A stretch of 64,000 bases of DNA from Legionella moravica DSM 19234 (GTDB lineage Bacteria > Pseudomonadota > Gammaproteobacteria > Legionellales > Legionellaceae), in assembly GCF_000423305.1 (NCBI RefSeq), contig NZ_KE384003.1:1-64000 (forward strand), read 5' to 3'. The position numbers were made by a program, and so were the translations under genes. Shown here piece after piece: positions 54,869-64,000 of the stretch (positions within the stretch are counted from its first letter, which is position 1; each line of letters starts with the position of its first letter). A model generated the notes under the pieces. It made no database searches and had not been told where the DNA came from. It was given only the letters and a program-made list of their open reading frames with translations.

Positions 54869-55030
54869 TTAGCGAGAGGAGGGTTCTTCATTAGCAAAAT
54901 GATAGTGCCAGATTGTTTTTGTTTTTTTCAATAAATGCTCATCATAAAGCTTTGATAGAGTTTCAAAATCAGTGTTCAGGATAACGAAAAAAAAACCGTC
55001 ATTCTGAGTGATATGCTGAATCGTTAGCAC
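54869..55030 (-). pseudogene. Short coding remnant between eno and ftsB
   Basis: A 53-codon frame from GTG 55030 reads VLTIQHITQNDGFFFVILNTDFETLSKLYDEHLL and so on to a TAA at 54869. The upstream part of the frame is cut by the hairpin repeat at 55.06 kb, and no ribosome site precedes it. Residue usage looks like real protein; it may be a 3' fragment of a lost gene. Confidence 0.35.
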
Positions 55031-55060
55031 CTCTTCAATTTGCAGTCTTGTTCTAAGGAA

Positions 55061-55135
55061 ATTCCGCGGTCAAAGCCGCGGAAATTCGAAGCATGGTCAT
55101 GCGAATTCCCGCCGCTTTGACCTCGGGATCCACTG
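55061..55135. repeat. Intergenic hairpin repeat
   Basis: CCGCGG TCAAAG CCGCGG with flanking AAATTC arms, then a second partial copy (GAATTCCCGCCGCTTTGACCTCGG), ending at GGATCCAC. Resembles short intergenic palindromic repeats of Legionella. Lies between eno and the remnant. Confidence 0.6.
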
Positions 55136-55223
55136 GGTTAAGCCAATACTCTGATCAAGAGACAGAGTGAGATGAACGATCTCTTGAGGGTATTGCATGA
55201 CCACATGTTAAAAAATCTCAATG

Positions 55224-56510
<1,287 letters not shown>

Positions 56511-56519
56511 TTAAAATAA

Positions 56520-57122
56520 TTAAATCGAAACAGCACCAAGGTCAAGTAAGGCATTCGCCAGAGGAACCAAAGGTAAACCAAGAATCGTGTCTTCATTTCC
56601 TTGTACTTCCTTAAATAACCATTTACCTTGGCTTTCATATTGGTAAGCACCACAGCTATGGTACGGATGTTCATTGTGTAAATAAGCTTCGATGTTCCTT
56701 TCGCTTAGGCAGTGGAGCGTTAGATAAGCTATTTCATGATGTTGCCATAATACGTGATTGTCTTTTGCGATACAAAGACAGGAAATTTGTTGGTGTTTTT
56801 TTCCGCTTAACAAACGCAGATGCTCAATTGCTCTTTGATGATTCAGTGGTTTATCCAATATCCTTTTATCTATAACGCACAATTGATCCGCTGCAATAAC
56901 GTAATGATCCGGGTATTGTTTACTTACTGCTAGTGCTTTAGTGATTGCCAGGGTAATTCCTAAATCAGGCAGGTTGCTGGATTGATGGCTCTTTTTAATC
57001 GCTTCTTCATCGCAATGGGAAGGTATAATTAAAAATTCCAGTCCAAGGGAGTGGAGTAATTTTTGCCTGATAGAAGATCCTGATGCCAGAATCAAAGGTT
57101 CTTGTTGCAAAAATCTAGACAT
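56520..57122 (-). CDS. Maf-family nucleotide pyrophosphatase (YceF-like)
   Basis: 200 residues. LASGSSIRQKLLHSLG is the Maf start, AADQLCVIDKRILDKP the active site: the Asp-Gln pair is the YceF type rather than the YhdE type. Hydrolyses non-canonical or modified nucleoside triphosphates. Overlaps the ZIP gene by 8 nt. Confidence 0.82.
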   Translation of the reverse strand: MSRFLQQEPLILASGSSIRQKLLHSLGLEFLIIPSHCDEEAIKKSHQSSNLPDLGITLAITKALAVSKQYPDHYVIAADQLCVIDKRILDKPLNHQRAIEHLRLLSGKKHQQISCLCIAKDNHVLWQHHEIAYLTLHCLSERNIEAYLHNEHPYHSCGAYQYESQGKWLFKEVQGNEDTILGLPLVPLANALLDLGAVSI

Positions 57123-57873
57123 AAATAGCTACCGATGCCATCAGGAGAAAGCCTATAATAACGAAGCTGAAATCAGTAAGATTACAGCAACGCTCTACCA
57201 TGACGCAACGCTCCAATCCATGCAACGTTCCCAAGTAGAGAAAGGTTCCCGCTGAGGCGGCTATTAATATAGGATCGAAGAGAGAGCGGGTTTCCATTCC
57301 ATGGCCGAAAAACCAGCCAAGATAGATTCCTAACGGCGTCATGAAGCTGAACAAAATAAAAAAGATCATGCTTTTATTGGTAGTCATGGAACTTTTGTTT
57401 AATTGAACTGCAATGGCAAAACTCTCTGCCCATTTATGCGTGATTATAGCTAAAAAGAGCATGATTATCATGGAGTTATAATGAGCTAGTCCTAGCGCAG
57501 CCCCCAACATTACAGAGTGTACTGAAAGCATGGCCCAGGCCAAAATAGCAAAAGCAGGATGTTCGGAGCTGTGATGGTGATACAGTTCCTTTCCTAAATG
57601 TTCAAACCATAAAAAAATCAGGAATACAGCGCCTGTAATAATAAAGGCAAATGGATAGTCATAGCCCATGCTTTTAAATAAAGAGTTTGACTCGGGTAGC
57701 ATATGAAGCAACGCAGCTCCCAAAAACACCCCTGTAGCCAAAGTTTCACCGATAGGGAAATCGATATGTTTATCGTCTTTAATTCGCTTTCTAAATGGGT
57801 ACCAGCCTGCAATAAGTATGACAATAAAAATGGATATGGCGAAAATAATTTTTAAACCCGTAGCCGAAAACAT
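57115..57873 (-). CDS. ZIP-family metal transporter
   Basis: 252 residues, eight membrane helices. HMLPESNSLF and HKWAESFAIAVQL contain the ZIP metal-site His/Glu; the His-rich loop HLGKELYHHHSSEHPAF lies between helices 3 and 4. Imports Zn2+, Fe2+ or Mn2+. Starts before the Maf gene in the same transcript. Confidence 0.85.
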   Translation of the reverse strand: MFSATGLKIIFAISIFIVILIAGWYPFRKRIKDDKHIDFPIGETLATGVFLGAALLHMLPESNSLFKSMGYDYPFAFIITGAVFLIFLWFEHLGKELYHHHSSEHPAFAILAWAMLSVHSVMLGAALGLAHYNSMIIMLFLAIITHKWAESFAIAVQLNKSSMTTNKSMIFFILFSFMTPLGIYLGWFFGHGMETRSLFDPILIAASAGTFLYLGTLHGLERCVMVERCCNLTDFSFVIIGFLLMASVAIYV

Positions 57874-57996
57874 GAAGTATTCCTACTTTATTATGAGTTA
57901 TATCTCTGTATGCCATCCTATACCGAAAAAGAGGGTACAGTCAGGGATGTTACAAAAGGAGTATGATATCCCAATTGCTGATTAATTTACCAGATC

Positions 57997-59136
57997 CTAT
58001 TTGCTGTGATGCATTATTTCATGCAAGCTTAATAATCGTACCTCTTCAATATCTGCTTGCAGTTTTAACGCAAGAATAATTCGATCATGTAATTCCTGCC
58101 ATTGAGCAAAGTCTTCCGTACACGCAATATCAATACTGATTTTTCCATCTAAATAATGCAAGTTCCAAAACAGGATTTGTGGAAAATCAATATGCACTTC
58201 ATTCAATAACTGTTCTTGAATGACTGACCGGCTGGGCAAATGCAATGAAGGACTGCACACTTCATCGTCTTCCGGATCGACATGAACAATGACGTCCTGA
58301 ACGCTGGCAATTTGCTCGACTAGAGCCCGATGTACGTGTTGCGCTATATAATGACCTTCTGAAACGGATATTTTAGGTGAGACCAGTATATGGACGTCAA
58401 TCAAAACATCATTACCCATGAAACGGCTACGTAATTGATGTATTTTTTGTACGCCGTCAATACTTTGAATGACCTGTTCAATTTGGGATAACAATTCAGA
58501 GTCTACAGCCGTATCAACCAGTTCCTTTACGCTATTCCAACCATAATCCCATCCCATTTTAACAATCATCAAACCTACGATAATTGCAGCTACCGCATCC
58601 AGATAAACAAATCCAGCCAAGCTACCAATAAGGCCGATCAATACAACTATTGATGATGCAGCATCAGAACGATGATGCCAGGCATTTGCAGTAATTAATG
58701 GTGAGTTGATGCGCTTCCCAATGAGTTTTGTATAATGAAAAAGCAGTTCGTTGGCTATGATGGAGCAGCATATTATAGGTAAAGACAGCCAATTGGGCAT
58801 GGTATGTGTCGAGTTAATTAGCTCATCCAGGGCATCCCATGCAATTCCAAATCCTGCGAGTATGAGTAATTGTGCTAATAGCAGAGTGGCGGCAGTTTCA
58901 ATGCGTTGATGACCGTAGGGATGTGTGTCGTCAGCATCAAGGCTTCCATATTTTGAAGCAAACAGCACCATGACATCAGTGATTAAATCCGAAAAAGAAT
59001 GCACACCATCAGCTACCAGAGCATGAGAATGGTAGACGATACCGCCAATTAATTTAATGAACCCGAGTAGTGCGTTTACTAATGCTCCAATCAAGGTCAC
59101 TTTTTTGGCCTGCCAATACCTATCGTTTTGTATCAT
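57997..59136 (-). CDS. Cation diffusion facilitator
   Basis: 379 residues. Six helices with metal sites ADGVHSFSDLITD and AWHHRSDAASS, then a cytoplasmic domain (DVHILVSPKISVSEGHYIAQHVH; HVDPEDDEV) and an extra 75-residue C-terminal domain typical of a subgroup. Exports Zn2+/Fe2+ by proton antiport. 123 nt upstream of the ZIP gene, so import and export genes are adjacent. Confidence 0.88.
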   Translation of the reverse strand: MIQNDRYWQAKKVTLIGALVNALLGFIKLIGGIVYHSHALVADGVHSFSDLITDVMVLFASKYGSLDADDTHPYGHQRIETAATLLLAQLLILAGFGIAWDALDELINSTHTMPNWLSLPIICCSIIANELLFHYTKLIGKRINSPLITANAWHHRSDAASSIVVLIGLIGSLAGFVYLDAVAAIIVGLMIVKMGWDYGWNSVKELVDTAVDSELLSQIEQVIQSIDGVQKIHQLRSRFMGNDVLIDVHILVSPKISVSEGHYIAQHVHRALVEQIASVQDVIVHVDPEDDEVCSPSLHLPSRSVIQEQLLNEVHIDFPQILFWNLHYLDGKISIDIACTEDFAQWQELHDRIILALKLQADIEEVRLLSLHEIMHHSK

Positions 59137-59481
59137 TATTAATCCTTCTCAGGTCAACATTAAAATGACATTGGATTCTTTATAAAAGCGCATCATATCA
59201 TGATATCAGCTGGGGAGGAGAATTTTGACTTTTAGACCTCGCTACGTGTTTCTGGGCGCTCGTATTGTTCATCTGTCATCCCTGAGTTCGCTCACTTGTG
59301 TCCGGGGATATTGAGCTTCTTTCGATCCCATCTCGAGACGTTCACCTGAATGAGCGCACTTTTGCGCGCAAGTATTGACCCCCCCTCACCCTAAACCTTC
59401 TCCCCAGAGCACATTGGTAAGTTCTGATGCATGTGAAAAATGAACTGATTTTACAGGGTATTCTAAGTACTACTCACAGGG
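59137..59481. other. Intergenic region with chromosomal repeats
   Basis: Includes a 'CATCCCTGAGTTCGCTCAC'-type stretch and CCCCCTCACCCTAAACC, which look like dispersed intergenic repeats; ATCATGAT palindromes near 59.2 kb. No gene. Confidence 0.35.
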
Positions 59482-59639
59482 TTATCCACAGATTTTGTGG
59501 ATAAATGAGTTGCGTAATTACTGTTCAAAAAAATACAAAAGTCCTTATCCAAGGAGGATAATATGAAACACCTAAGCGTTATTTTGGTTAGAGTGAAAAT
59601 TGAGGGAGGATTTTTTATCCACAGGAAATTGGTGGATAT
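59482..59639. promoter_or_regulatory. Cluster of DnaA-box sequences
   Basis: Exact TTATCCACA boxes at 59482-59490 and 59615-59623, an exact reversed TGTGGATAA at 59496-59504, and near matches at 59545-59553 and 59631-59639. All lie within 160 nt of AT-rich DNA. A 37-codon frame (59563-59676) with perfect AAGGAGG lies among them. Not the chromosomal origin as no dnaA/dnaN is near; a DnaA-binding control or titration site is possible. Confidence 0.55.
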
Positions 59640-59717
59640 GTATAAAATAAACTTGTGTATCTTAGCAAAGAAATAATTAAAAAACAGTCTTGACATTCAT
59701 ATTATTGAAACTATTTT

Positions 59718-61790
59718 TTATCCTTGTAAAAACTGTTCAAAATGACCTAACCACCGCTGAGTAATGGCTCGGGCGATTTCAGGTCTTTCAGCCAGTAATT
59801 GTTTCGCTATGGGTGGCAAAAGTGCAATTAGTGATTTATCTCGTTGTAAATTAGCTAATTTAAATTGCCTGTAACCGGTTTGCTTCGTTCCTAATAATTC
59901 CCCCGCGCCTCTGAGCTCCAGGTCTTTTTCTGAAATGATAAACCCATCATGAGTGGAACGCATGACTTTTAGGCGCTCTGAACCGTTTTGCGATAAAGGG
60001 CTTTGATAGAGAAGAAGGCAATGCGATTGAGCATTACCTCGACCCACTCGACCTCGTAATTGATGCAATTGTGATAATCCTAGCCTTTCTGCATTTTCTA
60101 TAATCATTAGACTGGCATTAGGAACGTCTACCCCAACTTCAATAACTGTAGTCGCGACCAGTAAATCAATTTCTCCTGATTTAAATGCAGCCATAGTCGC
60201 TTCTTTTTCCAAAGATTTCATTTGCCCATGAACTAATCCTACCCGTACAGATGTTAATTGTTCTTGTAATTTTTGGGCTGTTTCTGTTGCTGCCATGCAT
60301 TGTAATTTTTCTGATTCTTCAATTAATGTGCACACCCAATATGCTTGCCGGCCGCTGGCTATTCCAGCCCGCAATCGTTCAATAATTGCCTCTCTTTTTT
60401 CCTGATTTAGTACAGCTGTACTCACTGGAGTTCTTCCGGGGGGAAGTTCATCAATAATCGAGATATCCAAATGGGCAAAATGGGTCATGGATAAGGTTCT
60501 GGGAATAGGGGTCGCAGTCATAAGCAGTTGATGTGGAATTAATTGATCCTTTTGTCCTTTTTGCTGCAATAGCAAACGTTGCTCTACTCCGAATCGATGT
60601 TGCTCATCAATGATCACAAGACCCAATTGTGAAAATTCGACGTCCTCCTGGAATAAGGCATGTGTTCCAATAATCAGTTGGCATGTGTTATCTCCAAGAG
60701 CAGTTAATGCTTTTCTTCGCTCGGCAGCCTTCATTTTACCGCTTAGACGCAATACGGAACAATTTAAGGGCTCTAGCCAGCTGCGCAAGGTATTAAAATG
60801 TTGCTCACTTAAGAGATCTGTAGGGGCCATCAGAGCTACTTGAAACCCTTGGGCTATTGCCTGAAGCGCAGCCAGGGCCGCGATCACGGTTTTACCTGAT
60901 CCTACATCCCCCTGAACGAGGCGCAGCATGGGTTTGGTTTGACTTAAATCCAGAGCTATTTCTTTAGAAACCCGTTGTTGTGCCTGGGTCAGGCCAAAGG
61001 GAAGGGCGCTTAAAAAATGAGTTGTTAATTCGTTATTGACTGGTATGCATGGAGCACGCAGCTGACTGCGGGATAACCTCGCGAATTGCATGCTTAATCG
61101 TTGCGCCAGTAACTCATCGAATACTAATCGTTTTAGCGCAGGATGTTCTCCAATTTCCAAAGCGTGTAATGAAGTTTCTGGAGGGGGATTATGTAATAAT
61201 TTGATGGCAAAACCCAGATTGGGGAAATGATGTTCCTGAAGTTGATGTTCGCTCATCCATTCCAGCTTATGAAGCTCCTCTTCGCAACGCGCCAAGGCAA
61301 TCTGTACCAATTGCCGTAATCGGGTTTGGGTTAAGCCCTGCGTGGTCGGGTAAATAGGCGTTAATGTTTCATTGACCCGAAACTCAGCATCTTGATCAAG
61401 TAGTTGGTATTCTGGATGGATCATTTCCAAATGATTATTGAATTCGCGAACTTCACCGAAAGCATGAATTGTTCCGCTGTTATTCAAAGCAGCGACTTGT
61501 TGTTTGTTAAAATGAAAAAATCGTAGTTTTACTACTCCTGTTTTATCTTCTACGAAGCAATTCAGCATCATTCTCTTGCCGTATTTGATCTCTGTCTTGC
61601 ATACATGGCCTGAAATGACGCACCAGTCATTGGAGCGTAAATCCTGAATTGGTGTTATTCTGGTTCTGTCCTGGTAGCGATAGGGTAAGTGAAACAGCAG
61701 ATCGTGCACTGTAAAAATGCCGCATTTGGCGAGTTTTGCCGCAAGGGTTGGGCCTACGCCAGCTAAGTATTCACAAGAGTTGAACAGCAC
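59718..61790 (-). CDS. recG: ATP-dependent DNA helicase RecG
   Basis: 690 residues. N-terminal wedge/OB domain (YRYQDRTRITPIQDLR), helicase motifs GDVGSGKT, DEQHRFG, TATPIPRT, VATTVIEVGVDVPNA and RGRVGRG. Rescues stalled forks and branch-migrates Holliday junctions. Starts at GTG 61790. Confidence 0.96.
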   Translation of the reverse strand: MLFNSCEYLAGVGPTLAAKLAKCGIFTVHDLLFHLPYRYQDRTRITPIQDLRSNDWCVISGHVCKTEIKYGKRMMLNCFVEDKTGVVKLRFFHFNKQQVAALNNSGTIHAFGEVREFNNHLEMIHPEYQLLDQDAEFRVNETLTPIYPTTQGLTQTRLRQLVQIALARCEEELHKLEWMSEHQLQEHHFPNLGFAIKLLHNPPPETSLHALEIGEHPALKRLVFDELLAQRLSMQFARLSRSQLRAPCIPVNNELTTHFLSALPFGLTQAQQRVSKEIALDLSQTKPMLRLVQGDVGSGKTVIAALAALQAIAQGFQVALMAPTDLLSEQHFNTLRSWLEPLNCSVLRLSGKMKAAERRKALTALGDNTCQLIIGTHALFQEDVEFSQLGLVIIDEQHRFGVEQRLLLQQKGQKDQLIPHQLLMTATPIPRTLSMTHFAHLDISIIDELPPGRTPVSTAVLNQEKREAIIERLRAGIASGRQAYWVCTLIEESEKLQCMAATETAQKLQEQLTSVRVGLVHGQMKSLEKEATMAAFKSGEIDLLVATTVIEVGVDVPNASLMIIENAERLGLSQLHQLRGRVGRGNAQSHCLLLYQSPLSQNGSERLKVMRSTHDGFIISEKDLELRGAGELLGTKQTGYRQFKLANLQRDKSLIALLPPIAKQLLAERPEIARAITQRWLGHFEQFLQG

Positions 61791-61952
61791 GGTATTATTA
61801 TTCTGTAAAAAAATGAATGATAACAGGAAAATACATGCTTTGCGACTGAGCCAGAACTTATGAACATTTCGAGGTCCGGGTAGAAGGAATTTTTAATGAG
61901 GGCGTTTTAGATACGTCTTGTGAGCATCAATCAAGAATGGGAGTTCAACAGA

Positions 61953-63008
61953 ATGAGCCGCATCATACATTTTACGGCAGCACTAATTTTAGTCTGGATA
62001 TGTGGCTATTTATTAATCGCAGGTCGTGGGTTATTGATACCTATAGTGATTTCAATATTTATCTGGCATTTATTGAATACCATAAACAGCGGGATGCAGA
62101 GGATCCCTTTTGTAGGATTTCGATTTCCAAACTGGATCAGTATGATTTTGTCCCTTATTGTTGTTGCAGTTATGGTGAAAATATTACTTAACATCATCAG
62201 CAATAACGTGAATGATGTGATCGAGGCAGCACCTCGCTATCAGGACAATTTAATCGCGATTTTTAATAATCTGGAAAAGCGATTCCACATTAAAGCCTTT
62301 GCTGACTTTGATAGCATCATTAAGAATTTAAGCATTCAATCTATGGTTCTTAATATTTATAGTGTGTTTACAACGTTAACCAGTTCGGCTGTTTTAATTT
62401 CCTTGTATGTTGTTTTTCTTTTTGTAGAACAACATTATTTCAGTCAAAAAATGGATGCATTTTTCCCTCAGAAAGAGCACAGAAAACTCGTAAAAAATAT
62501 TGTTTCTCATATTACAAAAGACACACAAACCTACCTTGGTATTAAAACTTTATTAAGTTTTATTACGGCAACTGCCAGTTGGCTCATTATGAAATGGGTG
62601 CATTTGGACTTTGCTGAATTTTGGGCTTTATTAATTTTCTTTTTAAACTACATTCCCAATATAGGCGCAATTGTGGCTACTGCATTTCCTGCGGCTTTGG
62701 CTTTGATTCAATTTGAAAGTTGGTGGCCGTTTGTAGAAGTTACCTCAGGAATCGTGACGATCCAGTTTATTGTAGGAAATTTTCTCGAACCCAGATTGTT
62801 GGGAAAATCACTGAATTTAAGCCCTTTGATCATCTTGTTTGCTTTAGGTTTGTGGGGAGCCATCTGGGGGATTCTGGGGATGTTTTTATCAGTGCCTATA
62901 ACCGTCATGATGATGATAGTATTTGCTCATTTTGATTCGACCAGGCCAATAGCTATTTTATTATCTCAGGATGGCCATATTAATAAGTCTTATGAGGCGA
63001 TTGATTAA
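61953..63008 (+). CDS. AI-2E family membrane protein (PerM/TqsA-like)
   Basis: 351 residues, about eight helices. Family blocks LLIAGRGLLIPIVISIFIWHLLN, WALLIFFLNYIPNIGAIVAT and NFLEPRLLGKSLNLSPLIILFALGLWGAIWGILGMFLSVPITVMM. Role unsettled: autoinducer-2 export or ion/solute transport in related proteins. Start ATG 61953 has GGGAG upstream. Confidence 0.87.
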   Translation: MSRIIHFTAALILVWICGYLLIAGRGLLIPIVISIFIWHLLNTINSGMQRIPFVGFRFPNWISMILSLIVVAVMVKILLNIISNNVNDVIEAAPRYQDNLIAIFNNLEKRFHIKAFADFDSIIKNLSIQSMVLNIYSVFTTLTSSAVLISLYVVFLFVEQHYFSQKMDAFFPQKEHRKLVKNIVSHITKDTQTYLGIKTLLSFITATASWLIMKWVHLDFAEFWALLIFFLNYIPNIGAIVATAFPAALALIQFESWWPFVEVTSGIVTIQFIVGNFLEPRLLGKSLNLSPLIILFALGLWGAIWGILGMFLSVPITVMMMIVFAHFDSTRPIAILLSQDGHINKSYEAID

Positions 63009-63086
63009 TTTAACTTTATGGATAACCTTTCCATCTGGCATGAAAAAGAGCATAATAACAGTATTTTTGACGGAAATATGAGTCGT

Positions 63087-64000
63087 ATGAAACATACAGT
63101 GGAGCATCTTTTAAAACACTCTTTGACTGCATTACAACAATCAGGTGCAATTCCCTCTGATCTTGATATTGAGATCAAAGTGGATAATGCAAAAGACCCT
63201 GTTCATGGTGATTATGCCAGTAATCTGGCATTAATCCTGGCAAAGCCATGTCGTCAGGCACCCAGGAAAATAGCAGAGCTTTTAGTACAGTCTATGCCTG
63301 AGGATCCTTCTGTAGAAAAAATTGAAATTGCTGGCGCCGGTTTTATAAATTTTTTTATGCGCAGCAGTGCCCGATCTATGATTGTCGGTGAAATACTGAA
63401 GCTTGGTAAGGAGTTTGGACGCAGTAATTTAGGTAAAAATCAAAAAGTTTTGATTGAGTTTGTATCTGCCAACCCAACAGGACCCTTGCATGTAGGTCAT
63501 GGACGAGGAGCGGCATTTGGCGCTACTCTCGGGAATGTACTAAGTGCTGCCGGTTATGATGTAACTTTAGAATATTATGTCAATGATGCCGGGCGGCAAA
63601 TGAATATATTGGCGGCCAGTGTCTGGTTGCGCTATCTGGAATTATCTGGTGAGCCAGTCGTATTTCCTGCAAATGCTTATAAAGGTGAATATGTTTATGA
63701 GATAGCAAAAACAGTACACACAGAGCACAGCACCATTTATGTGCGTCCCTGGCAAGATGTTATCGCCGATCTGCCTGCTGATGAACCTCAGGGTGGGGAT
63801 AAAGAACTGTTTATTGATGCTGTTATTGAGCGCGCACAAACATTATTAGGAACAACGGGTTTTGCATTGTTTCACTCCTACGCCTTGAATACTGTCCTGG
63901 ATGATATCAAGGATGATTTATCGGGATTTGGCGTTGAATATAAAAGTTGGTTCTCAGAGCAATCTTTATTTGAAGACGGCTCAATTGAAAAAGGAATTCA
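63087..64000 (+). CDS. argS: Arginyl-tRNA synthetase (3' end outside window)
   Basis: Partial, about 304 residues. N-terminal domain [19 protein letters not shown], then [16 protein letters not shown] with the HIGH-like motif HVGH, and [13 protein letters not shown]; class I aminoacyl-tRNA synthetase. Charges tRNA-Arg. ATG 63087 fits the family N-terminus, though ATGs at 63018 and 63078 are in frame. The gene runs off the right edge. Confidence 0.95.
   Translation, partial: MKHTVEHLLKHSLTALQQSGAIPSDLDIEIKVDNAKDPVHGDYASNLALILAKPCRQAPRKIAELLVQSMPEDPSVEKIEIAGAGFINFFMRSSARSMIVGEILKLGKEFGRSNLGKNQKVLIEFVSANPTGPLHVGHGRGAAFGATLGNVLSAAGYDVTLEYYVNDAGRQMNILAASVWLRYLELSGEPVVFPANAYKGEYVYEIAKTVHTEHSTIYVRPWQDVIADLPADEPQGGDKELFIDAVIERAQTLLGTTGFALFHSYALNTVLDDIKDDLSGFGVEYKSWFSEQSLFEDGSIEKGI

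Noticed and set aside
59482..59639. Chromosomal origin of replication
   Set aside because: No dnaA, dnaN, gidA or other origin-type genes nearby; the neighbours are a CDF transporter gene and recG.

Overview
The window looks like Legionella, most probably L. pneumophila or a close relative. The reasons are the AT-rich DNA, a complete-looking mevalonate pathway for isoprenoids in a gammaproteobacterium (type 2 isopentenyl-diphosphate isomerase, class II HMG-CoA reductase, three GHMP enzymes), poly-hydroxybutyrate genes, and large Legionella-type orphan proteins with polar, acidic C-termini like those of Dot/Icm effectors. Species assignment is an inference from recognised proteins, not from a search.

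Left part (1-29.5 kb) is an accessory island for metal handling and energy metabolism. It holds a CopA-CopB fusion, a glutamate dehydrogenase, His- and Met-rich exported proteins, a DUF2933/methyltransferase/small-membrane-protein cassette, a three-gene electron chain (flavo-iron-sulfur reductase, cytochrome b, heptaheme cytochrome c), a complete second F-type ATP synthase of the N-ATPase gene order, small lipoproteins, acetoacetyl-CoA reductase, a cold-shock protein, a P2-type cation ATPase overlapping a CusCBA-like efflux operon, a DUF1003 protein and a PHA synthase. A scar of a second, internally deleted DUF2933 cassette follows the PHA synthase.

Middle part (29.5-38.2 kb) is a mobile patchwork. 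Two hammerhead ribozymes, each heading a conserved structured leader RNA, lie on the + strand: one before a pair of tyrosine recombinases (one of which lacks catalytic residues), the other before a 57-residue protein and an ArdA antirestriction protein. Between them sits a 3.5-kb three-recombinase (RIT) element with matched terminal inverted repeats, one of which overlaps the catalytic-tyrosine codon of the neighbouring integrase. An excisionase-like protein and a phage-type integrase then abut the 3' end of tRNA-Arg, the likely integration target.

Right part (38.2-64 kb) is core chromosome with Legionella-specific genes: tRNA-Arg and two tRNA-Lys, a predicted alpha/beta-hydrolase effector candidate, the operon fni-mvaA-mvaK2, a Tyr-rich repeat protein, two orphan genes, an Mla-type lipid transport operon, pal-cpoB-queE-mvaD-mvaK1, ftsB, eno, a Maf-family gene, ZIP and CDF metal transporters, a cluster of DnaA-box sequences, recG, an AI-2E family membrane protein, and the start of argS.

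The most unusual content is the pair of hammerhead-headed leader RNAs and the dense set of inverted-repeat sites around the recombinase genes.
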